The position numbers and the translations under genes were made by a program. This document shows positions 36,849-50,781 of a DNA stretch of 64,000 bases, one piece after another. The stretch lies in NCBI RefSeq assembly GCF_910594005.1, contig NC_057823.1:101046015-101110014 (forward strand). Reading direction: 5' to 3'. The notes under the pieces are model-generated. The model saw nothing but the letters and a program-made list of their open reading frames with translations. It made no database searches and was not told where the DNA came from. This DNA is from Cervus elaphus (Eukaryota > Chordata > Mammalia > Artiodactyla > Cervidae). Each line of letters starts with the position of its first letter. The stretch's first letter is position 1.

Positions 36849-36923
36849 AAAGTCTTTGTATTTCTTTCCAAAAAAAAAAAGAAAGAAAAAAAATAAAATA
36901 AAGTCTTCGTATTTCTTTCCAAA
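36849..36923. repeat. 24-bp direct repeat around an A-rich tract
   Basis: aaagtctttgtatttctttc plus A bases at 36849-36872 recurs with one change at 36900-36923. Between them lie 27 A-rich bases. It looks like an insertion of little more than a poly(A) tail. Confidence 0.8.
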
Positions 36924-39808
36924 GCTAGTCTTTTATCATTGTTGGCCCAGTCTAGCATGACATATGAAGATACATGTAGGGCTAGGGATGAGGGAATTGC
37001 CAGAGTGACGTGTCACTGTCTGAAACATAGTCACGGTGTTCTACAGTGTTTGGGTTTTTATAAATGATGCATTTCAGAATACTTGATGCTTCCTTAAATA
37101 TCTATTACATACCTTTATAATATGAAATGATATATGTTTTGTAAAACCCTGGTCGATGGATAGATGAAAGAAAGAGAAACAGACAGACATAAATATTTAT
37201 GAGAAATGCTGTAAATTGAGTTCATAATATTGACCTGACTCAGCAGTATGATGTATGGGGGTAACAGGTTATGCTACCTGTAATAAATTATAGGCATCTG
37301 TTAAGACAAATGATTTATTCTGCTTCATTCAACAGATAGTTATTGAGGACCTACTATTTTCAGGCTCCCCACACGCTGTCAGGATTAAAGCTAGCTGGTG
37401 TAAAAGAAGTAATTGTCACATACGCACCTTATTATGCGTGAAGAGGAGAGAAAAGCAGCCCTGTAGTTTGGGGATCTAGGTGATACCAGCCGTCATCATT
37501 CAGGGAACCAACAGTGGCGACAGGGACTGTTGAAAGGGCCATCTGGTGGGGCTGGAGAAGGTCAGAACACGGTCCTCCTCCACACTCGCTTACATTAACA
37601 CGCATGAGGTTGACAGAGTCGAATTGCATATATTGTTCTTTATGGAAGAGAAGGTGGACGTGTTACAGTTCTTCCTTAGGAACATAGAAAGCAACTTGGT
37701 TTAAAGTCAGATCTTTTGAGTGAAAGAAAGATGAATGGGGAATAATGTAGGCAAACTGTGTTGGCTGATACTAAGGATCATTTGAATCCTAACCTGTTTA
37801 AGATATGATAGTTTCTCTGTCAGTTAGGAGCTCAGAGTTCCTTTGACTACAAGTTCAATTATCGGTGGAAAGAAAGAAAGTATGGCTTTTCTTTTCCTTC
37901 AGCTGTAAAATGAAATTTTCTCTATGATTGTGAAGATTCTTATTTAATCAGCTCAATATTGTATCATAGAGTCAATGCCTCAAATGAGCTATATTTGGTA
38001 AACTGATGAGGTGGTTTCACAAAATCACACGTGTTTAGAGATGAACATGGGCACAACATTCCCAAGCGGATAAAATGTAGAAGTATCTTTCCATGGGTTA
38101 ATTGCAAGTTTCATTTATTATTATATAAATCTATTCAGTTTTTTCCTTTCCCTAATTTGGGAAGGTTTCATTTCACTTTCCTGCTCTGCACCATGATTTC
38201 AAGGTTTTCTAAACCAGGACCACATCTTAAATTCCTTTTCCCTCATTTCTCTGTCTTAGTCTATATACCCTTTTCCTCATTTTGAATGGGGAAGGGCAGA
38301 TAATATAGTGAGAGGCTCCAGCTTATTACTTTGGCTCCAGCCCTTCCTTTTATATAGCACATAATTTTCTGACCAACTCCTAAGCTGCTAAAATATAATT
38401 CTTAGCGGTGGTGTTTTGACACATGAAGATACGTGTAGGGAACAGGTGTTTGTTTGGGATTGCACTTCACCCTTTGCTTATATTTCATGGGAAAGGCAAT
38501 TACCCTGACAGGTATCAGATTCGAAGGGTGAAAAGCCAAATTATTTGCAAAGCATAAACAGAGCTTCCTATGACCATTCCTGTGGTCTCTCAGGGGCTCT
38601 CCATTTTCAGAGCTTAGAGAAACCACATCCCTGTTTGGAAAAGATTTTTCTTCTTTTTTTCCCTTCCCTTGCTGATGTCATTACTGTTGCTATGGAGAGG
38701 AAATAAGTGCTGCGTGACATTGCTGGAAAAATCAACACTGACGTATTTCTGTACAGCAAATAGTCCATTTCAGAGCTTGTTTTTTTATTAGCAGAGGCTT
38801 GCTAAAAATTGTCAGAACCAGTACCAAAAAGGAAATGTTCCTTTGCTGGAACCACTTTGGTTTATAAAAGTTTTGTGATGGTGTACCTAAACATTTCCTC
38901 CCGAATAATAGAAAAAGAGTATGAAATGGATAACAACCCAAGTGAATTGAGGAAGAAGAAAACATGTTTTATAAACTGTTAGGCATGATTTATATTATTT
39001 GAAACGCTTTTTCTTGGAAATGACCACCCCACTGTTTAAAAATCTGTTTTTAACCTTGAGTTATTCACTTGTCCAGCACTACCCCATTCAGATCTGAACT
39101 TTCGGAAGAGATTAGGCCTACTTTCACTTTGTATCATTCCTCAGGCATTCTTTTCTTCCCTACTATAGAAATCAAGGTGCCAAGTCAGAAATGAGAGATA
39201 CGTTTATGATATCCTCGTATCAACACATGATTCTTGATTCTTCTCACCCTAAGGAACAAAGCAATAACCAAAAGCGAGATCCCAGACTCTCATGGTTAAA
39301 TGGAAAAAGCCATTTTAATATAAGCTTGTAAATAATATATGATATTTCTGTTGAACTGTTCTGAATTTTATTGTTATTAAGTAAATAATTAAATTTTCCC
39401 ATGAGAAAAATACTTTGCTTTATCAATGAGTTTTAACAAATAGAAGAAGAACTAAAAAATAAAAGAATTTAGAAGAGAAAAGAAAGCCTCTCATTGCAAC
39501 TAAAATGTCATTTCCATCTGTAGTATTTGGTGATATCCATGGAGTGAGTACAAAAAGATACTCCATTATTAAGTGGAAAAATGCCATTGACAGTGTGCTC
39601 TTGGTGTTGAAAACTGTGATGGATTTTAATGAAAGCTATAAAATAAATGCATAATATGTCCACCTTTGAATCTACTGCTGGCAGATTGACCAGTTACATT
39701 TTTCTTGCATGAAGAATGTGTTCTGTGTGAATGACTAATCTGTCGTGTCTGTGGGTTTTTTTCTTGTTTGGTTGGTTGTTTTCATTCTGTTTTGTTTTTT
39801 GCCTGCAG

Positions 39809-39993
39809 TGGCACGTCTAGTGATGAAATGTGCAACTTATACATTATGTATTACATGGAAGCCAAGCATGCAGTTTCTTTCATGACCTGTACACAGAATG
39901 TAGCTCCGGATGTGTTCAGAACCATACCACCAGAGGCCAATATTCCAATTCCTGTGAAATCCGATATGGTTATGATGCATGGACATCACAAAG
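39809..39993 (+). CDS. PAM: PAM exon E8: PHM, CuM Met ligand and end of catalytic core
   Basis: This 185-bp exon encodes GTSSDEMCNLYIMYYMEAKH, the AVSFMTCTQNVAPDV block, then FRTIPPEANIPIPVKSD and MVMMHGHHK. The Met of DEMC corresponds to rat Met314, third ligand of CuM; its neighbour Cys pairs with the Cys of E7. The Tyr of CNLY matches rat Tyr318, which contacts the peptide. The Cys of FMTCTQ matches rat Cys334, partner of the Cys in E5. It enters at phase 2 and leaves at phase 1. The donor is AAAG|GTAAAA. The catalytic core ends near the IPPEAN stretch. Confidence 0.97.
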
Positions 39994-41077
39994 GTAAAAT
40001 TGGGGTTTAATTTAAAGCAACATGTGGTTTTATGCTTTTCATTTTCTTACATGTTTTACTTGACTATATGAATAATAGTTCAAATCATCCTCTTTCTGTC
40101 AAACAGTTGCACGTGTTCATGAAATCTGATTCTCTTTTTTCCCCCTTTTATCCTCTTTCTCCCCTCCTGACATGTCCCTATCAAAACAGTTAAAATGAAA
40201 ATTCTCAACTAGTGATGAAACAGATTCATTTGGGACCAAGTCTGTAAATAAAGATCTTTCTTCATGTAGTTCATGTTTCTAGTTTCCTCATTTCATTCTT
40301 TCTATAGCCAGTAATGAATTATGCAATTTATGAATTTATATACCATGTTCTAAAGAGTGCCACAGTTTGTAAATGGAAATGGTTATCATCTCTGGTCATA
40401 CCTTACATTATCTGTTTAATGAGTCTCTTCAAGCTAAGAACAATTCTTGATCTATGAGGCATTACTAGCCTTAGTCTTTTTGAGACTAAGATATGTGATA
40501 TCACATTCTCAGAATTGTACTTTAACTTACTGTTCATCTGCAAAATGGTCATGATTGTCATTTCTTTAGCTTAAAATTGCAAAACCCATACTTTTTATTG
40601 GATGAAGTATCATGAGACTTGACTGAGTATTACAAGTTCAGTCTTAATGCCAGAACAACTTCTTATTTCTTTCTACAGGAAATTTTATAAAAGAAGTTAA
40701 CATAGCAAGCAGGTCATTTATTAACATTCCAATATATTTTTAAAATGTACTTGTAAATGTTCTGAAAATATCCTAAGTTCAATTTTAAAAATAATACAAG
40801 CAGTTTTATTAATGCATCTTAAAAATTCTATATCATGTATATATTACTGCAATGGTAGTTGACTCTGGTATTAAGTCAGAGTCTGACACTTGGTAGTTAT
40901 GATAGAGTTTTTGTGAATTAGGAGGGCATTTCTACCATATAAATTCTTAATACTATTGTTTCTATGAAACACAGGATCCTGAAAATATTTTTATGTTGAT
41001 AGCATATTTCCAGAAAACTATTTACAGTGTGTGATATACACTGCAAATTCATGCTCAGCTCTTTTGATCCTTTATAG
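39994..41077 (+). other. PAM: PAM intron E8-E9 (1084 bp)
   Basis: AT-rich unique sequence without a recognised repeat. It ends TTTGATCCTTTATAG. Confidence 0.9.
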
Positions 41078-41146
41078 AAACAGAGAACAAAGACAAGACT
41101 TCTCTACTACAGCAGCCCAAACGAGAAGAAGAAGTGTTAGAACAGG
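41078..41146 (+). CDS. PAM: PAM exon E9: charged linker after PHM
   Basis: This 69-bp exon encodes ETENKDKTSLLQQPKREEEV then LEQ. It is phase 1 at both ends, so it can be left out without a frame change. The acceptor CTTTATAG has a weak pyrimidine tract; the donor is CAGG|GTATGT. The run of Lys/Arg then Glu makes a flexible hydrophilic link between PHM and exon A. A PKREEE stretch offers a Lys-Arg pair that could be a minor processing site; that is inference. Confidence 0.94.
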
Positions 41147-44100
41147 GTATGTATGCTTCCTGCTATAGCTGGTCATATCAAAGTATTCACTTCCAAATAG
41201 GCAACCAAAATTTAAAGTTATTGAGATACTTTAGGTCTTTCTTTATCAGCCTAATGCCTCCATATTACAGATTTTATATAATGTATAATTCATGAGAAAA
41301 TAATCAACTTTGGCTTTGACAATTCATTAATGTAATTTAGTCCCATTAAATTTTTCTGTGTTTTATCTTATTTAATATTGTCACTTTTTTTTATACAGAG
41401 TGCAGTAAGTGCAAATATAGTCATTAGAAACAGTTAGTGGGCTGCTTTTGAAACCTTATGACCTTTAACATTTAAATTCTTATGTGATTTGTATGGTGTA
41501 TTCATTCGCTATATTTGAGGTTCAAGATAAAAAGAAATTGAGTTAAACCTTATCTTGCCTCTCTTTTAAGTCATTCTTCTCTGCCTTCAGTTAAGGTAGG
41601 AGGGATTATCATCTTAAGCAATTGCTGTTTTGTGTTAAGTTGCCATCTGATGAGTTAAGAAGGCTTTGTTCTTCCTCTGTTCTGTTTACTTAAAGTGGTA
41701 TATTTGATGTTGTAAGTTGTATACTGCATGTGCTGGCCCTGAAAATTTATTCTCCCAAATCTTGCTTTCTTGCAGTTGTTTAGAAGATAGCACTTTGTGT
41801 TAGATTGAAGTATGTTATCAAGTCGTTTTGGCCTAGATGTAATATATTTTAAAACATTAGTTTAATGTTAATGTAAACACACTTCTAATGACAACATAAA
41901 GTATATAGGAAATAAGATTTTTCTATTAGCAGATATTGAAATTTGTGACTCTTTGGATATTGAAAACCACTATAGGAATCACTCAAAATGTGTTTTAATA
42001 GGTCTAGGTCAAAGATACACTTATAGCTAATGCACTATACACTAATAATAGTACACAAATAGCATATGCAAGATTAAAAATTCATGCTTTTTAAAGAAAA
42101 AAATGCATTCTGAAAGGGGAGTAGGGTGAACTGTAATATAAAAATTTTGGAATTATACAGAGTATGTTCCATAACATCTCATTCTAACAAAGTGACCTAA
42201 AAACTTAGCTCAAAGTTGTTTCTATTTTTCTATTAAGTAAAAAAAAAAAGGAGATAATTTTATACTAAATAATTTATGCTAAATGGTTCATAGTGAACTA
42301 TTGAGTATGACTTAAAATAGCCAAGCTTATTAATGCTGTGTATATAATTTGTAAGGAAATCAATAATTATAGCCTAAACATAGTAACTTAGTTACTTATG
42401 GCCTAACTTATAGCCTAAAACATAGTAGTTTTAAGTGTTTACTCTAACTGTCCAAAAATTTAATCAGACTTAAAATGAGTTATTTTGACATTGCACACAC
42501 TGTATGTCTTTGAAATAATTGGAGTCATGTTAGAACACAATTCCAGACACCAACATATGTGGTACAGTAAGGAATGAGACTCCCATTTAGTCCATTCAGC
42601 TTGTAAAATATTTCTGTGGAAACTGAGACTGGACTATGTTTTCTTTTTGAAGTTGAATTGATCAAGGTAGACATTGAAAGCCCTGAAAGATTAGAAACCT
42701 AGAGGTCTTATTAGCTGAGTAACCTTAAATATTAGATTTAACCAGTTCTTTTCAAACAATAAGATTTCAGGAGGTGCCATATATGCCTAAAAACCAAAGC
42801 CTATGGTATACTTTTATATATTGCTGTTTGTTTACCCTTTTGAGTTTGATAGCATGTACATATAATATTAAGTTTAAATATATGCTTATGTATTTGTATT
42901 GGGCTATATACCCAGTATAGTCTTAATGGTTTCAGAGAAGAATACATAAATTATTTTCCTGTAGTTACCATTTTATTCTACTTATGAATCAAAATGCTAT
43001 TAAGTTATTTAACTTGGGAGGAAGAAACCATTAGGCTGACTCAGTTTTCATACTGCAGGGAAAAAGCTATGGTATTTATATGCTGAAATTAGTGGGTCCA
43101 TCAGAATGTCACCTCCTAGATTATGTGAAGACAAATACTTCACCAAAAGCCATTTCAATGGCCAGTGTAGCCTCTCTATTCTTCCGCTGGTCTTTGGGGG
43201 ATCACCAGCCTGGAATTTAAAGAGAAATATAGAAATATTTCAAATGTATATTTGTACACATTGTCCATTTGATTCACTAATGAGATCAATCTATCTCCTT
43301 GCAATACATAGGGCAAATCTACTCATTACTGAGAGAGTGTCCTATTTTTCTCAGAGATGTTTGTTTGCACAAAATATCTATTTGTATTCATCCCCTGGGG
43401 TGTTAAATTGACCAAGTAGCTGATAGGAGGGCTCTAGTTATTCAAATAAATTACACCATGTAGGCTAATTTTAAAAGAAAGCCCTCAGACTTAACCCTTT
43501 GCCTTATTTTGGTGTTCTAGCCAGAACAATTTATGTTCAAATACTCCTCCTAGTTGTATTGATTCCTTCAATATTTTAAATCTCTGATAAATAAAAGTCC
43601 TGAATTATTTCAGTTGTGCTAGCCATAAGCTAGCAGACAGCATTTATGTTCTATTTCCCATTGGAAACAGAACAGTTAAGAAGCAGGAGAGGAAAGACCC
43701 AAAACATTAGAGGACATGTACCCAAAGGCAAGCTCTGTACCCGACAACGGCTGAATAGTAGAGAAAGTTCTACCTGGATAGTGCAATGTTTTTTTTCTGC
43801 TTCTTAATACATTGGCAAAGCAGACAGAAAGATAAAGGTCATGATGTATAATATTAAATGCTGTGTTGGAAAGAAGGGATGACCTTTATTGAGGTAGTAA
43901 AAAAAAAAGACAGGGGGTGAGACAGAGAAATACTCATATGCCACAGCCTGAATAAAAGAACTGTATCCGTGCCAGAAATGGACAGGAAGCAGTAGGTACC
44001 CCCAGCATGGAGAGAAAACAAAAGACACATCAAACCAATAATCTGTTTAATACAGGTTTATCTAATACTCTGTTTCCCCAGGAAAAATATATTTTGTTTT

Positions 44101-46393
44101 CTTTGAAATTCTAATCACTAAAAATTCTAGCTGTTAATTTTTGCCAGAATATTCGTCCTGGTTGGAAATTAGCTAAAAAGGTTGCAAGTTTGAAAGCGAC
44201 ATCTGAGTTGTGTGAATCCATGTAGAATTGCCCAGCCTGCTGCAGGATCCTTATCTGCCTTTGCTCCCTCTTGAACAGAATTTTGACTGAAGGCAAATGT
44301 ATCTCAGACTCCGTCTCAAAAGGTGTAATTATGGAAACACCAGAGGAACCTCATTATATGCACATCTTTACCTATCAGGTTGTCCTGGATCATGCAACAG
44401 TGGAAAACATTTTAATGAGGCTTTAATTAAATCTGCAGAGATTTTTTTTTAATAATGTTATTTGGCTTTTAAAAATCACATTCATTATAGAAGATATGGA
44501 AATTATAGAAAGGTATAAAAAAGTAAATAAAAATAATCCATAATCCCTAGAAATATGGATGTATATGTACATCCTGTATGTGAAATATGTATTATACATA
44601 TATACATACATTATTTTTGAAATATTTAGATCATAATGTATGCAGATTTTTATATCTTCTTTGTAAAATACTGTATCTTGAGTATTTCTTCCAACTATAA
44701 AAATTATTGGCATGTGTGACTTTCAGTGGTTGCATAATATATGTATATTCCTGCCCATAGTGCTTTAAAAATAGCCATTTTGTCTATAGGTAAGCTTATG
44801 TGAATGAGTGAATGCAGAAAAGCACTAATGGATATTCAAAGCAAACGAAAATGTCACCATGCTTTGAAAATGTTGTTAGTGAAGAATTCCCTGTGTATGT
44901 AATATGTGCAATGAGCTAAACAATAAAACCCAACCAGACAGTGATTCTGGGCGGAGGAAATGAATCCTAGGAGATCATACAGAATGAAAAAGGTGTTGAG
45001 ATTTTTCCAGAGCAGACACATACAAATATATTCCTTACTTGTATGTTCCGGTTGGCACTTTTAGAAAACTGAGGCATGTTTTTTCCTCTTTTTTCTTATG
45101 CATTATGATTTTTTTCATAAACGTTCACTATACCAAAGGTACAACCTGAACCTTCTGGCAATATTGTTTAGGCAAGGAATGTGGGCTGAAACTAAGAGGC
45201 ATGACAGCTGTTAAGAATTCTGAATTTTGAGTGTTTCTCTCCTTTAAAATTCAAAATATAGATCTAATATTGAAACTTATATTGATTGTATTGGGAAGGT
45301 TTTAGGCCTTAAAAAAAACTCAAGGCCGAATTGAAAGTCAAATCTACAGTAGTGGTGTGTCCTTGTTACTGTACACTGTTCTCTGGACAGCATTTCTTTT
45401 TCAGCAGAAAGAGCCTTTAGTGTGTTTTATTCAGTTTGCTCCAAACTCTTCTCATTGTAGTCTTCATGCCCTAATATGAATCAATCTTTCTACTCAAAGG
45501 TCAGCATGAGCTTCTGTATTCCCAAGGCAGGAGGAATATGACAAAAATACAATTTGTAGAGGGAAATCACTCCATGGCCCCAGATAGTTAAAGGTCTTCA
45601 GACACCTTCTGTGAAACAGAATAATTTCACAGTGGTTTTATGCTGACAAAAATGAATTACCTTTGGCATGTTTTATCAAACAAGGAGAATCAAGGGAACA
45701 AGGTTACAAGTTAAAAAGACAATAGTATGCTGGAAAGCTTATTAAAGTAAGAGTTGATAAACCATTTATGAGAAGAGTGAAATACAGGCTGGGCTTAGTG
45801 GTTAAAATTTAATTCCTTTGTTGTTCAAAATAGGACCCTCCTTTCATTCCCTAATAAAGTCCCAAGATTTTAGTAGCATGTTAGCTAGTTCCGAGCATTC
45901 TTAATGCAGTTTGCTGTTTTAAGGAAAACATGAGTCTTGTTTCTCTTTCCAGTCACTAAAAATTTATTGGTTTGTTCTGATATATGAGTGGCTCACAAAT
46001 TTTTATTTATTGAACTCATCTATCAAACGCAATTTTAAATACCGCCCCCCACCCAAGGCTCTGGGAAGCTGAGCGGATGCTCTTTTGAATTGGTTTCCTA
46101 GTAACAGAGTAAACAGATGTGGATGATCATTTGTCACCTAGTCGGCCCTTGCAGTATAGATCAGTGTGTATGGCAGTCACAAAAGTCATCTCCTAACTTC
46201 ATTTTTTATATTTGTCTTATTTTCCTAAAAAACAAAAACAAACAAAAAGCCCATTTCTGCTTCTGATCGTTTCCCAATCAGATGAATCCTATAGAAGGAA
46301 AAAGTAATAAAGTTGACTTCACTTGTGATCCTTGAGCTAGTTGCCATGATCTTGTGTTTTATGTCTCTGAGGCTAGTAGGACAGATATTGTGG

Positions 46394-46958
46394 GTTCAGT
46401 TCAGTTGCTCAGTCATGTCCAACTCTTTGAGACCCCAGGCACACCAGGCCTCCCTGTCCATCACCAACTCCCGGAGTTTACCCAGACTCATGTCCATTGA
46501 GTTGGTGATGCCATCCAGCCATCTCATCCTCTGTCATCCCCTTCTCCTCCTGCCCCCAATCCCTCCCCACATCAGGGTCTTTTCCAGTGAGTCAACTCTT
46601 CACGTCAGGTGGCCAAAGTATTGGAGTCTCAGCTTCAACATCAGTTCTTCCAACAAACACCCAGGACTGATCTCCTTTAGGATGGACTGGTTGGATCTCC
46701 TTGCAGTCCAAAGGACTCTCAAGAGTCTTCTCCAACACCACAGTTCAAAAGCATCAATTCTTCAGCACTCAGCTTTCTTTATAGTCCAACTCACACATCC
46801 ATATGTGACCACTGGAAAAACCATATCCTTGACTAGACAGACCTTTGTTGACAAAAGTAATGTTTCTGCTTTTTAATATGCTATCTAGGTTGGTCATAAC
46901 TTTCCTTCCAAGGAGTAAGCGTCTTTTAATTTCATGGCTGCGGTCACCATCTGTGGGT
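46394..46958 (-). mobile_element. BovB LINE 3' fragment, antisense
   Basis: It begins ttcagttcagttgctcagtc (reverse of the tail) and continues about 560 bp, up to the KITADGDC-equivalent region (ggctgcggtcaccatctgtg). A + strand open frame of 187 codons across it is an antisense accident. The element is 5'-truncated. Confidence 0.9.
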
Positions 46959-48973
46959 TAGTAATAAGTCAACAGTCAGTAAGCCAAATCACCTTTAACC
47001 AGAAGGGAAAGTGTCAGCTCTGCCTGAGTCATAAACCAAGATATGAAACTCTAAAAAAAAATGCTTTCATTTTTCATTCTTTGTATCCCTCTTATTACAG
47101 TTGTTGTTGCATGGTTATAACCTCATTAGCTTAGTTACTTGGTATATTTTGTTAAATTGCTAATGAATATCCTATTTATTCTCCATGTACCATAGAAATC
47201 ACAGAGCAATAAGCAGTAACAACTGTTTGTTTTAGGTAATGAAATACTAGTGATTTCTGTGGAAAATGGGAGTTTATATTCTGAAAGATTACCAAGAGTT
47301 TCTTGATCATTTTAAAAATAAAATGCCTGCCAGAATTAAAATTCTCTGTGTCTAAAAGTAGGGGTAGTTATTTTTTAATCCAATAATCTTAAAATATTAA
47401 AAAAAAATATTTTTTTAAGTATGGGGTAGTTTTTCAAAGGATGTTTCTCTTGTTTACTTTGATCTAACCATATTTCTGAAAGTAAACCAGAGAAATTTCC
47501 ATACTGGTGGAAGGGAATAGTGAGTGGTCCCAACTAAATAGAAAAATGTCTATTGAGCCGTGAAATAGTTAATGCAAGCAAACAGCTAACAAACTTGGAG
47601 TTTAATTGGTAGTGCTTTAGATTTTCTTGTATTATGCTGCATATTTTCCTGACAGTTAGCTGCTCCTTCTCTTGTGTTTCCCAAATACCAAATCCACTTA
47701 GCCAAATAACTTAAAGACCTAGAGCATTTCTACATTTCTTAAGATAAGAATCAAAGTTTGAAGTGAGAAGAAGAAAGAAATGGCACTCACTGCAGTCTAA
47801 AATCATCAAGGAAATATTTTTATCTTTACTAATGCAGTAGCCAAGAGTGGCATTTTTAAAACAGTATTCACTCCGGAATCATTTATTGAACATCTGCTGT
47901 GATGGGAACAGTACTAACCACTGGAAATATGATAATGAATAAGAAATGAGAGGATTTTTTTGTTAATATAAAATCATATTTGTAGCTTGCCACTTTTCCC
48001 TTTTCAGGTATTTTAAATATACAAAAAAAATTTTTAGAATACCTTAGAGAATTTTATTATACATGTAATATATATTGCCAGTGGTAAGTGAAAATTATTA
48101 AAAAGGATAGAAAATAGAAAACTCATACTTTTTGAAATCAAAAACCGGTCATCATTCTTTAGGCCAGCATTGTGAAAATCAGTGTAGTATATGTATGTAT
48201 TGATTAGTTTATTAGAGTCTTATACAGTTGTAAGAAAAAGACAAGCTAGGATAGGACAAAAAAGAAACTTGTTCAATTAGAGAGTAAATCTTGAGCACCT
48301 GTTCTCAGAAGACTACTACTTTAGAAAGAAGAAGATTAATCTAGTAAGATTGACAGGTCAGAGGTGACTTCACAGAGAAGTTTTGGCTGGGGCAGAGCAG
48401 AGAGGGGAACCTGGATCCAGTGCCCTTAAAACGCAGGCCCCCCGGTCAGGCTGTCGCCTTCAAACCCCAGTTCAGCACCTACAGCGGTGCACCTTAGTAC
48501 CAGACCGTTAGTTTCCTCATCTGAAGTGAGTCCTTCATGGAGGCCAAATGGATTCTGTAGTATAACGTATCCAGTAAAGTGACCTGGTCATGCTAAGCTC
48601 TCAAAAAACATTAGCTGTTATTACTATTACTGTCTTCTGCAGTTTATAAAGTACTTCCTCATATGTTATCTCTGTGAAGAGTAAGTAGGGTAATTATACA
48701 TGCCAGTTTTTCTAGGACTGTACCAGTTTATGGCTAGAATAAATGTTAATAACACCCCTTTCTTTCTCAACTGTGTCCCAGTTGGCAATTAAATTTTCTG
48801 GTCCCTTAGCAGCAGGACCCAGAGAGAGTTAGGAAATACTGTCCCGGAGCACATAGGTTGACAGAGCTGAGGAAAAGGAGTCACACCCGGGGAGTATCGA
48901 GGGGAGGCAGGCTCCCTTCAATCACAAGTCATTTGCACAAAGATAGAGCATTTTCCTGCTCTAGACTACATAG

Positions 48974-49178
48974 AGACTTCCCCCGTGGCTCAGATGGTAA
49001 AGCATCTGCCTACAATGTGGGAGGCCTGGGTTCGATCCCTGGGTCAGGAAGATCCCCTGGAGAAGGAAATGGCAACCCGCTCCAGTACTCTTGCCTGGAA
49101 GATCCCATGTACAGAGGAGCCTGCTAGGCTACAGTCCATAGGGTCGCAAAGAGTCAGACACGACTGAGTGACCTCACC
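48974..49178 (+). mobile_element. Bov-tA SINE, sense
   Basis: It has a head with gtggctcagatggtaaagc, an intact B-box ggttcgatccc and a tail gagtcagacacgactgagtg. Ends are approximate; only a 5-bp repeat (tagag) could be a target duplication. Confidence 0.9.
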
Positions 49179-49676
49179 TAGAGTATTTTTAATACCAAGT
49201 CCAAACAGATTTTTCTACTGAAGGCAGGGTTGAGGATTTGCCCTGAAGAATAAGGGGTAGAGTCTTTCAACATGACAGTTACAGGGTGTTAAGCATCTCG
49301 GATGAGTAATTGTGGTAGGGAGGGAAAAGGTGATGTTGACAAATACCATCAATGAATCAAATGACTTCGTGATTCACTGCTGAGAGAAGAATGAATCTAA
49401 TTTTCTGGATTGATTGTCCTAAGACATGGTTTAATACTGAGATACTATTTTTTAAAAAGGTAAAGTATCGGGAGAAGAGGGAGAGCTCTGGTTTGGTCCT
49501 GTTGAGTTCAAAGTCGCATTGAATTAGGCATTCAATCCAAGTGGAAATTTCCAGATGACAGTTTTATATACCACTAGGATCTCGATACTAGGAAATCTTC
49601 AGATTTCAGAGTCATTTGTCAAGTGTAGCAGCTAAAACTTTGTGAGTGTCTGAGATTACTTAACAGAAAGAGGTCT

Positions 49677-50781
49677 TCAGTTCAGTTCAGTCGCTCAGTC
49701 GTGTCCAACTCTTTGTGACCCCATGGACTGCAGCACGCCAGGCTTCCCTGTCCATCACCAACTCCTGGAGCTTACTCAGACTCATGTCCACCGAGTCGGT
49801 GATGCCATCCAACCATCTCATCCTCTGTTGTCCCCTTCTCCTCCCGCCTTCATTCTTTCCCAGCATCAGGGTCTTTTCCAAGGAGTCTGGTCTTCGCATC
49901 AGGTGGCCAAAGTGTTGGAGCCTCGGCTTCAGCATCAGTCCTTCCAATGAACATTCAGAATTGTTTTCCTTTATGATGGACTGGTTGAATCTCCTTGCAG
50001 TCCAAGGGACTCTCAAGAGTCTTCTCCAGCACCAGAGTTCAAAAGCATCTATTTTCAGCACTCAGTTTTCCTTATAGTTCAGCTCTCACATCCATACATG
50101 ACTACTGGAAAAACCATAGCTTTGACCATACAGACCTTTGTTGGCAAAGTAATTAATGTCTCTGCTTTTTGCTATGCTGTCTAGTTTGGTCATAGCTTTC
50201 TTCCAAGGAGCAAGCGTCTTTTAATTTCATGGCTGCAATCACCATCTGCAGTGATTTTGGAGCCTAAGAAAATAAAGTCTGTCACTGTTTCCCTCGTTTC
50301 CCCATCTATTTGCCATGAAGTGATGGGACCAGAGGCCATGATCTTAGTTTTTTGAATGTTGAGTATTAAGCCTGCTTTTTCACTCTCCTCTTTCACTTTC
50401 ATCAAGAGGCTCTTAAGTTCTTCTTCAGTTTCTGCCATCAGGGTGGTGTCATCTGCATATCTGAGGTTATTGATATTTCTCCCAGCAACCTTGATTCCAG
50501 TTTGTGCTTCATCCAGCCTGGCATTTTGCATGAGGTACTCTGCATATAAGTTAAACAAGCAAGGTGACAATACACAGCCTTGACGTACTCCTTTTCCTAT
50601 TTGGAACCAGCCTGTTGTTCCATGTCCAGTTCTAACTGTTGCTTCCTGACCTGCATTCAGGTTTCTCAGGAGGCAGGTCAGGTGGTCTGGTTTTCCCTTC
50701 TCTAGAAGAACTTTCTACAGTTTGTTGTGATCCACACAGTCAAAGGCTTTGGTGTAGTCAGTGAAGCAGAAGTAAAGTATG
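49677..50781 (-). mobile_element. BovB LINE fragment with partial reverse transcriptase, antisense
   Basis: This is the longest LINE piece here, about 1.1 kb. On the minus strand 50714 to 50190 reads through the RT core, with NLRYADDTTLMAETEEELKS holding the YADD catalytic motif, then SGPITSWQIDGET and FIFLGSKITADGDCSHEIKR. A second frame, 50061-49687, carries the C-terminal region (FELWCWRRLLRVPW to REAWRAAVHG). It is dead: a TAG replaces a Trp codon at 50715-50717, a one-base shift breaks the frame near 50195-50205, and the endonuclease half is missing. BovB is an RTE-clade LINE thought to have entered ruminants by horizontal transfer, and it mobilises Bov-tA, which shares its 3' tail. Confidence 0.93.

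Larger units (their letters stand above)
33481..39808 (+). other. PAM: PAM intron E7-E8 (6.3 kb)
   Basis: It contains Bov-tA copies at 35348-35563 (antisense) and 36557-36784 (sense) and an A-rich insertion near 36849-36923. About 36924-39780 shows no recognised repeat or gene, apart from a possible old L2/MIR phrase near 37320-37370. It ends TTTGCCTGCAG after a T/G-rich tract. Confidence 0.88.

Noticed and set aside
46313..46876. 187-codon open frame on the + strand
   Set aside because: Antisense reading of the BovB C-terminal region; such frames recur in every BovB copy.
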